A stretch of DNA of 64,000 nucleotides from NCBI GenBank assembly GCA_026826555.1, contig JAKSZT010053928.1, positions 39,812,934 through 39,876,933 on the forward strand. The letters are read 5' to 3'. Origin of the DNA: Tolypeutes matacus (lineage: Eukaryota; Chordata; Mammalia; Cingulata; Chlamyphoridae). The notes under the pieces were generated by a model. That model ran no database searches. It was given only the letters and a program-made list of their open reading frames with translations, and was not told the DNA's origin. Positions 48,800 to 58,480 of this stretch are shown here, in pieces (within the stretch, counting starts at the first letter, position 1; every line of letters begins with the position of its first letter). The position numbers and the translations under genes were made by a program.

Positions 48800-49400
48800 A
48801 TCTGTATTAGTTTTATATTACTGCTATAACAAGTCAGAACCAAGTTCTTGACTTCAAACAATACACGTTATTATTTCAGTTTCCATAGGCTGCATGTCCA
48901 GTGGGCTCTGCTGTCTCTGCTTAGAGTTTCACAAGGCCAAAATCATGGCATAGGCAGGATTATGTACCTTTCTCTAAGTTCTAAGAGAATGTCTCTTTCC
49001 CTCATTCAGGTTGTTGACAGAATTCAGTTTTATGTTGTTGTAGGAAAGAGGTCCAGTTTCCTTGCTGGCTGTCAGTGGAGAGTTGTGTCCAGTCTCCTGA
49101 GGCCACCCACATTCCCTGGCTTGTGACCCCCTTTATCTCAGAACAAGCTATGACAGGCAGACTCCCTCTCATGCTTCTTTGTTCATTTCATCTCTCAGAT
49201 CCTTCTACCTTCTCCTTCCACTTTTAATGCCACATGTCATTACCTCGGGGCCACAGAGATTATCCAAGATAATCTCTCTATTTTAAGGTCTTTAGCCTTT
49301 ATTTCATCTGCAAAGTCCTTTTTGCCAATTAATGTTAACATACACAGGTGTAGCATTAGGGGACAAAGATCATGGAGACTAAAATCTACCACATGCCCCC
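48800..49400 (-). mobile_element. MLT1-type LTR, reverse orientation
   Basis: It opens with 'ctgtattagttttatattactgctataacaa' and closes with 'agcattaggggacaaagatcatgg... ctaccaca', the two ends of an MLT1/MaLR LTR read in reverse. The frame at 48848-49126 is a by-product. Confidence 0.65.
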
Positions 49401-50282
49401 AAAATCATTCTACCATCTAAATTCTTGAACTTTGTTTGACTCTTTAAAAAAAAAACAAGCAATTGGCCAGATGAATTTATTTTGAGTTGGAATACATTAC
49501 TGAGAATTGCAAATTTAAATCTCTTAGAACGAGCCCTGGAAAGTCTTCACCTATCTCCAGTATTTAAGTACTCCCTGCTTATAACTCCTCCCCCATTATT
49601 ATTTTTCAAATAATATTATTTGAAAACATTATTACTTTTAAAAGCACTCATTCAAACAAGTGGGGAGGATAATCTGTCAGGACAAATATGTTGACGTGGG
49701 CAGATCTAAAGCCTTCATTACATGAAAATTATGTAGATATAAACCATAATTGAAAAAGCTATCATATCAAAAATACTGGTTGAATTCTCTGGTTAGGTTA
49801 TGAAATAATTAATCTGAGTGGAAGTTTGATCACTGAATAGACGGTTTCATTGAGCTGGTTAGACAAAAACTATATTAAATTGGTCTACTGGTGGGTTTTA
49901 CATTGGCTATTCTACCCTCAAAATATATTAGATGTGGGCAAAGCTCATTTGAGCTCTCAAGATATAAAATACTTTTCCAGAGAACCACGTTAGCTAAAAG
50001 AATTAGCTCTGGAGGTACTGCTTGTCCCTATGCTCACTAACATAACCATATGGTCAAGCAAATAGAGAACTCATAACATCAAGCATTAAAAGGCTAGAAA
50101 GTTATCTGTTTATTGTTCTCTGTTGCAAAATAATGATGTAATATTAACTGCCCATTTCTCAAATCATAATCCTTAGCTTATGCAGTCACTTAGTATAGTT
50201 ACAGCCAGCACAGTGTATACTTCTTTGATCATAAACTGGACTCATTTCTTCAGTTGCTTGTTCAAAAGAAGACAAGGTGGCA
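49400..50282. other. no recognised feature
   Basis: AT-rich intergenic sequence; nothing recognised. Confidence 0.4.
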
Positions 50283-50290
50283 TCTAGACC

Positions 50291-50609
50291 TGCACTGTCC
50301 AATAGAGGGGAGCCACTACCTAAATGTATAATTGAGCACTTGAAATATGGTTAGTCTAGAATGAGATTTGCTGTAAGTTTAAAATGCACACTGGATTTTA
50401 AAATCTTAGTACAAATAAAATAATGTAAAATATTTCATTAAAAACATTTTATTGATTATATATTGAGTGTTATTTTAACTAGACTTGGGTAAATAAGATA
50501 TATTACTGAACTTAATTTCACCAATTTCTTTTACATACTATGATGTGGCTACTAGAAAATTCAAAATTATATGTGTGACTCACATTATACTTCTATTGGA
50601 CAGCACTAG
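50291..50609. mobile_element. MER5-like hAT DNA transposon (non-autonomous)
   Basis: The termini form an inverted repeat (left TGCACTGTCCAATAG; the right end reads CTATTGGACAGCACTAG), characteristic of MER5/Charlie hAT elements. The exact 8-bp duplication TCTAGACC lies at 50283-50290 and 50610-50617, matching the 8-bp target duplication of the hAT superfamily. The interior is AT-rich and non-coding; transposition would have required a transposase in trans. Confidence 0.88.
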
Positions 50610-50619
50610 TCTAGACCAT

Positions 50620-52555
50620 ATCAAATCTGAAAAGGACATCCAGTCATGTAAGATGTGAGCCTGGCATCTTCATCCTTGTTTTATGATGGGTGCTCAATCT
50701 TCCTAAAATTCTTTCCCCTCCTCCTCTACTTTTTATCAGAAACAGAGCCACAGAGCTATTTGTTCAGAAGAAAATGCTGGTCTCTCATTATCTTCCTTCC
50801 TTCGGAGAATCAGGAGCTCACAATTATTATACGTTCAAAGTTTGTATAGGGAAAGAAATAAATTTCAGTGTTACTAAACACCAAAATATTCTTTGATCAG
50901 ATCTTGACCAGTGTGAGGTTTTTAATCTTGATTTTTAATCACAGTACTTATAAACAAGCTGACATTTGCTCTCCTTTCAATTCTCTAGGCAAGATAACCA
51001 CAAACACAACTTTAATTTGTTTTTTTTTCCTTTTATCAGGATGAGTTGGATATGATTGAAAAAAAAATTAAGACAGAACTGCCTATACTCTCTGCACTAA
51101 GTAGAGATAAATTCCATCTCTGATGAGCACCTACAACTTCTGGATAACTGATTCTTATACAGGAGGTCAGTCTGAAGCCTTGGCTCTAACTAGGAACACA
51201 AACAGCAGTGGGGAAGAGTTAGGTTGTATGCACCTGTGACTACTGGACTCCTGAGACTGGTCAAGTATAGAGGGGAAGAACGGCAGCCAGGCTGGGAGAG
51301 GTACTGAGGTGAGGGGGAACAAGTCAAAACTAGTGTGTAATGGATGAAGCCAGTGGCAAGGCAATGTTAAATAGAAAATACTTGAACCAAAGAGCTATTA
51401 TCCCTCTATGAGTACAGAAATACAAACAGGTCCAAATTTTGCCTAGCCCATGGAGAAATCCATGGTAAATAAGACTGGAGTCTGTTTACTGCTACAACTT
51501 TGAGCTACATACTAAGGTCCACGATTAAAGCAAGGCTTGAAATCAGAAACAGGCAAGATGGGGGGCAAGCATGTGAAAAGAGGATGAGACACAGTTATTA
51601 TTTGACAGAAGATAAGTGGAAAGATAAGTAGACAGGAAGATACAAATAGAGGTTAAAACAAGAAGGTGACCCAGCATCGAGAACAAAAAAAAAATCAACC
51701 AAACAAACAAATACAACTAAGTTACATAGAGATCAATGTGGCAATTAAGGCAGGAATATTTCCTTCAACATTCCAAGGAAATAGTTAAGTAATAAAATTG
51801 AAGGTGATGACAAAACAAATTACCAAAAAGATATGAGGCACTATAATGATGGAGGAATCAATAATGTAAATTCTTAAGAGACAAAAACCAAGTGCAGCCA
51901 GACTGCAGAAGGGATTTGAGGGAAATGAGGCTATAGTATGTGGGGACTGAAATGGGCAGCTCCTGACAGAGAGAATAATGATAGAATTTGGGGAGGAGGA
52001 TATCCTGGCTTTCAATCATTTCTCCTTTAACTCAAACTATTCCAGGTGCTCATGCATTCCACCAACACCATTTACTGTAGTATATTATCTCAGGAGGTGG
52101 ACCTGTCCAGGACTGTGTGGTCCATGAGCTTGCTCTACCTCTGGGTGACCTATTATGGTCACAGAGAGCATCAGCAGGTGACAGGAGGAGTCAGGTGTGC
52201 CCTCGGTAAAGCCAGAATCTACAGTGGAAACAGTTTGAAGTTTTCAATTCCTTCTAGACCGTTAGTTTTCACTGTACAAAAAAGGAATTTCTTTTTAAAG
52301 GTTTTCTATTTCAAATTTGACACCATCTTAAAGAAAAATGATGTCAGAAGAAAGCATAAAAAGTGAGCCCTCAAAATAGCATTTTATGCTGGTGTCACTC
52401 CTCTCAGCGATGTAACTCTATTGAGCTCCCCACATCCGTTCTTACTGCAATTTCAGAACTGCCATTAGAATAATGTAGTTTACACATGTAAGCAAGCCTT
52501 TACCTGGAAGGTGCATTCAAATATACCAATAACAGAAATTGGAATAGGCCTAAAG
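50620..52555. other. no recognised feature
   Basis: Short open frames at 50655-50896, 51785-52015 and 52046-52366 have no recognisable family. I see no supported gene. Confidence 0.35.
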
Positions 52556-52558
52556 AAT

Positions 52559-52830
52559 GGGGGGCGGGGAGACATTCTCAGGTCACAAAGGCCCATCCTT
52601 CTCCACGAGGACCAATAGCCAAGCCCGTGGGCAGGTCAGGGAGAGGTGGGATCGAGTTCCGGGCAGTAGGTAGGTGCCTCGAGGGGGTACTAGGCCTGAG
52701 ACAGCTCAAGTGCACTGCCAGCCATAGGTTCTCCTAGGCTCCGCCCACCCACCCGTGCAGCATCTGGTACCCCAGTGTTTCGCGTTCCTGTCGCAGCTCC
52801 TTCCCCTCTCTTGCAACAGCCAGATCCCTT
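52559..52830 (+). promoter_or_regulatory. GC-rich promoter-like upstream part of the CS retrocopy
   Basis: A GC box (GGGGGCGGGGA, 52559-52569), a CCAAT motif (52612-52616) and several CpG-bearing patches precede the 5' UTR-like sequence. This contrasts with the AT-rich surroundings. Either the retrocopied transcript began upstream of the usual start and carried promoter sequence, or this is unrelated GC-rich DNA. Function is not shown. Confidence 0.35.
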
Positions 52831-52856
52831 ACAGTGCCTTCGGTGGCTTCACTCAC

Positions 52857-52889
52857 TATTGTGAAAATTTTGATTTTTCCCCACAATTA

Positions 52890-52962
<73 letters not shown>

Positions 52963-52997
52963 CAAGAGAAATTGGGGATGGAAAAAAAAAAAAAAAA
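52857..52997 (+). mobile_element. unit X copy F: ~32-bp 3' end with tail, inside the CS retrocopy
   Basis: The bases 52857-52888 (TATTGTGAAAATTTTGATTT... then CCCACAATTA) match the last block of unit X copies C and E just before their A tails. An A run, a long (GA)n array (52899-52960) and a second A run (52982-52997) follow, after which CS sequence resumes. It is the most extreme 5' truncation of the family in the window. Confidence 0.75.
52899..52960 (+). repeat. (GA)n microsatellite
   Basis: About 31 perfect GA units. Open frames on both strands here (poly-RE and poly-LS) are translations of this repeat. Confidence 0.97.
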
Positions 52998-54358
52998 GAA
53001 GCTTCCTGTCTTCTGGCTGCCCCGCATACTGGTGCTTTGTCCACAAATTTGAAATGCATATTGGCTGACTTGATACTTAAACATCAGGCTAAAATTAAGG
53101 CCTTCAGGAAGCAATATGGCAAGATGGTGGTGGGCCAGATCACCGTTGACGTGAGGTAGGGAACATAAGATGCATGAAGGGATTGTTCTGGGAAACCTCA
53201 GTTCTTGATCCTGAAGAGGGAGTCTGTTTCTGGGACTATAGTATCCTTCAGTGCCAGAAACTGCTCCCTAAGGCTAAGGGCAGACAGGAACCCTGCCCGA
53301 GGGCCTGTTTTGGCTGCTGGTGACTGGACAGATCTCAATAGAGGAGAAGGTCACTTAGCTCTCCAAAGAGTGGGCAAAGAGGACGGCTCTGCCCTCCCAT
53401 GTGGTCACCATGTTGGACAATTTTCTCCCAAACCTACACCCCATGTCTCAGTTGAGTGCAGTTATTACATCCCTCAACAGTGAGAGGCAGCTTCTGTGAG
53501 CATATGCCCAGGGCATGCACCACAGCAGGGACTGGGAGTTCACTTAAGAAGACTGCATGGATCTGCTGGCCAAGTTACCCTGTGTCAAGCAGCAAAGATC
53601 TCCCAGATCTTCTACCAGACAGGCAGTACTATCGGGCCATGGGCCCTAAGTTGGGCTGGTTTCACAACTTTACCAATATGTTAGGCTACACCGATGCTCA
53701 GTTCACTGAGCTCATGCACATGAACCTCACCAACCATACTGACTATGAGGGCAGCAACGTAAATGTCCACATCAACCACCTGGTAGGCAGTGCCCTTTCA
53801 GACCCCTACCTATCCATCGCAGCAGCTATGAATGGGCTGGCAGGGCCCTGCATGGGCTGGCAAATCAGGAAGTGATTGTCTCGCTGACGCAGCTACAGAA
53901 AGAAGTGGGCAAAGATGTGTCAGATGAGAAGTTAGAATACATCTGGAACACACTCAAATCTAGACACATTGTCACAGGCTATGGCCATGTGGTACTATGG
54001 AAGACTGGTCCACAATATGTTAGCAAGAGTTTGGTTGGAAACACATGCTGAATGATCCCATGATTAAACTGGTTGCTCAGCTCTATAAAATTGTGCCCAA
54101 GGTTCTCTTGGAGCAAGGCAAGGCAAGAATCCCTGGCCCAAGGCTGATATACCCAGAGAGGTGCTGCTCCAGAACTATGGGAAGATGGAGATGTATTACT
54201 AAACAGTCCTGTGTGGGGAGTCCTGGCCACCAGGAGTGCTGGCCCGGCTCATCTGGAGCCCAGCTCATCTGGAGCCCAACCCTAGGCTTTGCTCTAGAGA
54301 GGCCCAGTCCATGAGCACTCAGGGTCTGATGAAGTTTATGGAATCTAAGTCAAAGTGA

Positions 54359-55010
54359 AACTGAAGACAGGGGTGGGACACTCACTATCAGAAAGGAAGG
54401 GGGAAAAATTAAAAAGTACACTTTGTCTTTTGTTTCTGGGGACCTTTAAAATTTTAAGATTAAATGTATCTGCGGCAGTGATAGCAAGTTTGAGGTTAAA
54501 ATGTAAATTAAGACTTTAAAAAGATGAGAAGTGACCCCTTTTCCCCTAACCAGATCCCTTCCCCCACCCTATGTACATTGTCCATCAACTGTGGGATCAT
54601 CAGGACTAGTGCCTGTGATGGGTCAGGATGTGGTCTCCTGTCACCTCTAGTTGTGGAATCTGGCTCCTTTCCCTGGGTCAAAGCTGGTTACAGAAATTTG
54701 CAGTCACTTTGGAGTTTTGGGTTCTCCTACTGTGCCTACCCTTCGGTAGCCACAAACCAGGACTTTGTCCTTTCTGTTTCCATAGAAGTCCTGTTGTATC
54801 AAACCCCACTGCCCTCTCCCATGCACACAAAACACGCCCCATCAAGACATTTTTGTTGGCTGGATTTGTTTTGCTATTGTTTTGTTTGTGCTATCAGGTG
54901 AGCATAGAAGCCATGGTGTTTGTTGTGACTGGAACCTAGTGTTTGATTTTATTTCCCTTTTTAAAATCATCCCATTAAAGTTAATTAGTATTACCGAAAG
55001 AACTGTTATT
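54359..55010 (+). pseudogene. 3' UTR-like continuation of the CS retrocopy
   Basis: No repeat is recognised between the CS stop at 54358 and a possible polyadenylation signal ATTAAA near 54973. The smooth continuation and mRNA-like composition fit a 3' UTR of the retrocopied transcript. The true end is uncertain: it may lie here or as far as 56968. Open frames at 54524-54939 are incidental. Confidence 0.5.
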
Positions 55011-55600
55011 TCCAATAGAAGGGCCCACCTAATCCTGAGCTACAAAGGACAAACGTCTTTTAGTGAGAAGGTGATTTATTGCGATTGCACAAGCGAGGAA
55101 CTGGGGGAATCTTCCCAAAACCAGTTCAAAGTGAGAATGAGAATTAGGGTTTTTAATACCAAGGAACTTGTGAGGAGGGTATGTGCAATTTCTCAGTACT
55201 GTGTTGTCTCAAACACTTCATACTTGTCCTTGATTTCAGCAGCTAATAAGCCACAGTTTAGATTTTGTTGTGCTGGTGAAAGGCCTTCATGGCTCCTTTC
55301 TCAGCCAACTGCTCAAGGATATCAAGCTCTTTGTCTCTGAGAAAAGTTACTAAATTACACCATTCTGTCTGATTTTGCTTTGAGACATTATATTATTCCT
55401 GTAAGCAAAACTGAGAAGTTCTGGTTAATATCCTGCAGGGAACTAAGTACAAAGAGTAAACTTCTAAAATTAGATTAATAGAAAACTAGCTCTATTAGTT
55501 TAAGAATTTTCAAAGCTGCTTAAGTGAAGACATTATAATAAACACATTTTCCAGCTATCATTAGTGGCTGAGGATATGCTATTCCTACTACTTTAATATC
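55010..55600. other. unclassified, possibly LTR-derived
   Basis: Text such as 'gtgagaaggtgatttattgcgattgcac' and '...gagaattagggtttttaatacc' resembles retroviral LTR sequence in style, but no boundaries or duplications are found. Open frame 54882-55340 is not recognised as a protein. Confidence 0.25.
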
Positions 55601-56968
55601 TCCTTTCAGACCTTTTATACCTGCTGTGCCCCAGGCTGAAGATGCGCTGGGCCTTCCCCTCTTGGTTGCTACCAGAGACCCCTTTCAGCAAGTTATACTT
55701 ACCAGTGTCTCCACTGTGGACTTTCCCAATCATCTGGCTTTGACAGTGCTTACTGTGAACCAAGCTTTTTCACTTCCAGACAATACAAACCACTCTCTGA
55801 CCTACTTTTTCTTTGTTTTTACATGCTCAGGAGCACAGAACAGGGACTTGGGAATGACGAGGATGATATCTTCCTGGTAGGGCCCAAGGGTACTATCACC
55901 TCTTTTTGAACAGAGAAACAATTCAAGACTGTACATAGTCCCCTTAGATCATCAGCTTCTGGGTCTGAGAGCATTAAAAATAGTAAGCGTCCCTCTTCAT
56001 CGTTGCCACAAGAAAATACCCCCATATTTACTAAGCTCTTTCCCTACTCCTTTTTCAAGAGCCCAAAGTACTGTGTTTATTTAGATACCCCATACTTTAG
56101 TTTGCCAAAGGGCTGCTGATGCAAAGTACCAGAAATCTGTTGGCTTTTATAAAGGGCATTTATTTGGGGAAAAGCTTACAGTTCTAAGGCCATAAAAAGT
56201 CCAAACCGAGGCACCACCAGAAATGTTTACTCACCAAAGTCAGCTGCCATGTGTTGAAGCAAGATGGCAGGCAATCTCTTCCAGGTCTCTCCTTCCACTC
56301 TAGGCTTCCTCTCTGAGGCTCAACTACTCTGCTTTCTTCCCAATTTCAGCTACAAACAGGCATAGGGCTTGTCTCTTGGGGCTTCCTATATCAGTCTCAG
56401 CTGTTCTGCACTCATCACAATTTCAGCTGTAAGCTATCAGGCAAATGGCTCATCTATCACATGCCAGGATAAAAAATGTCAGACTTCTCTCTTCCTGTAT
56501 CTGTCTGAGTGTCTGTTTAAATCAGACCCAGCAAAGGACAGAGATTCAGCCTGAGTCACACTTCACTGATGTAATCCAATGGAAAGTCCTGAAGCAATCT
56601 CATCAAGTAGTCTCATCAACGGCCCCTTGGCTGAATTTAACACAATCAAAGGGTATCCCACCTAGAGGAATAAATTAGTTTACAAACATAATCTTTCTCT
56701 TTTGGGGGTTCATAAAATAATCTCAAACTGCTACACCCCTTTTCACAAGTTTTTAGTGATTCAGATTGCTCCACTTCCTTTTCATTAAAAAGGACTGAAA
56801 AACTCCTGCTGTGCCTCTTCCCTAGCAACATCTTCCTATGACCCTGTGGGTTTCAAAACCTCAGAACCACATTTGAGATGGACATACTGTCTGTGAAGTC
56901 CTGGGTAACTGTCAAATCATGTTGCAGACTTCAGGTTCATAATATGCAAAATAAATGTTTTTGTTAAT
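55600..56968 (+). pseudogene. mRNA-tail-like sequence with AATAAA and A-rich end, split by an LTR
   Basis: 55600-56091 and 56740-56968 look like one 3' UTR interrupted by the LTR at 56092-56734. It ends with AATAAA at 56950-56955, followed 13 bases later by an A-rich tail. It could be the distal 3' UTR of the CS retrocopy or a separate retrocopy whose gene I do not recognise. Confidence 0.35.
56092..56734 (-). mobile_element. MaLR-type LTR, reverse orientation
   Basis: It starts with 'tactttagtttgccaaagggctgc' and ends 'aataatctcaaactgctac', matching in structure the solo LTR at 42947-43466. ACCCC occurs at both flanks (56087-56091 and 56735-56739), consistent with a 5-bp target duplication, although the exact base of each end is ambiguous. 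No internal retroviral region is present. Frames at 56369-56678 are incidental. Confidence 0.72.
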
Positions 56969-56989
56969 AAAAAAATAAAAATTTAAAAA

Positions 56990-58480
56990 CAAAACAATAC
57001 AAAAAAGAAATGACGGGGATTAGTGGCCAGAATCTATTGAAAATAGATCTCTGCCATACCATGAAACAGAGACCAAAAAACTTGCCTTATACACAAATTC
57101 TCGATTCTTCCAAGTTCATTAGAGACAGTAAATCCAGAGATATTTGAAGCAGAACTGATTATGAACATTTACCTTATGTTGAACTCCATGATGCCTATGA
57201 ATATTTACTCTTTGCACTATTTTAAGGCTTCAAGCAGAACAGTCTGGAAGCTGTTGTCCTGAATGTTACTTGGTAGTTTGTACTCAAAACCTCCAAATAC
57301 AGGATCTAGGTGGCTATATTATTAGCATCACCATTAAAAATGTATGTGCCTATTTTCCTGTGGCAAAATGACAGGGAATATATGAAATTAGATGCATCCA
57401 TAATTCATGTCCTTGAGGGTCCTGAATACAGGGACAAAGACAAGCATTGCTTGTAGACAATAACCTAATAAAACAGCTTACAATACATTTTTTGCACAGA
57501 ACACAAGTGAAGAATAACTGTTTTTGAGAGGCGATAAATTAGAGGGATCAGTTTCTCGGTCGAGCAGAGTATGTAGATATTTGATTAGTGTATAGGTGCT
57601 GGCAACCCTCTCATTGGCCCTTCCAATTAATTGGCCCAGTCTCTTGCCCTAAGCAAAGGAGTAAAGAAAAGGAGTGAAATGTTCAGCAAAGTTTTAAGGC
57701 TATGTACATACATTCTCTCAGTTGTACCTTTGGTGATTTTTATCCTACATGTGATTAAAAGGAAAATTAGCTAGGAAATTGTTTGACATATCCTTAGATT
57801 TTGTTTAAAGAAAGCTTGACCAGGAGAAGATAAGTTATATAGAACTCAATGGAGACTGAGTCAGAGAAGCTATATAAATATCAGTATCTTCCAAAGTGCA
57901 AACCCAGAGCGGCTGCCTTCAGTGCTCATCCAGCAACCTACCCCATGGGCAGTACACTTGCAGACAGTCTTATCTCACTACAACTGATTTAGAGGTATAC
58001 CTTAATAGCTTCAAGCCTAGAGCCAAGGCATTAAGAGGATCTGTTGCCATCAACCTTTTAGACTTGGGCATAAGCCCACAAACTATCAGATCTAATGCAA
58101 TTCAATTGTGATTTATAATTTATCTATTTACCTTCTTTTGCAAACCAGAAAACTCAATGGAATCAGCCCTATAAAATTGTTAGCTCCTCTCACTCTTTCT
58201 TCCATGGTTGGAACTTTCACTAAAATGACATTCCATGTTTATCAATTGGGAATGGCCCTGTGTCTTTCCCTGCCAAGGATTCTTAGAGCCATGCCCCAAT
58301 TTTACCTTCATTAATAATTTCAACATCTACTCAGAGTAAGAAAGGAGTTTTGCTTGTTCCCATCCCTGTTCTACCTGAACTTGTCATTTCCGAAGTTTCT
58401 GGGTGTCACGAGGAACCATAAATACCACCATTCCCACCAAATGCTACTACTAATACTATTACTTCTACCAACTCTTCTTC
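56990..58480. other. no recognised feature
   Basis: AT-rich with isolated mRNA-like patches. The adjacent short frames 57896-58111 and 58108-58314 have no family that I recognise. Confidence 0.35.

Larger units (their letters stand above)
47440..48800. other. AT-rich, microsatellites only
   Basis: Contains (TAGA)n at about 47807-47852 and a TA/CA array at about 48010-48080. No gene recognised. Confidence 0.55.
52556..54358 (+). pseudogene. CS (pseudogene): citrate synthase retropseudogene
   Basis: Intronless remnant of citrate synthase, the mitochondrial enzyme that joins acetyl-CoA and oxaloacetate. The segment at about 53024-53159 reads STNLKCILADLILKHQAKIK and [11 protein letters not shown], then hits a TAG. 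Other frames carry [28 protein letters not shown] and [10 protein letters not shown] (53640-53850), then [20 protein letters not shown] and GYGHVVL (from 53857). The end is MKFMESKSK plus TGA at 54356-54358. The active-site contexts (His in [14 protein letters not shown]) are visible but lie in shifted frames. The start region is lost: the sequence breaks at about 52856 (after AGTGCCTTCGGTGGCTTCACTC, 52833-52854, which I believe is CS 5' UTR) and resumes near 52998, with a repeat fragment between. 3' UTR-like sequence continues downstream. Dead. Confidence 0.92.

Noticed and set aside
52755..53159. 134-aa frame across the (GA)n tract, and antisense poly-Leu/Ser frames
   Set aside because: They are translations of a dinucleotide repeat; only the last ~45 codons carry CS homology and they end in a premature stop.
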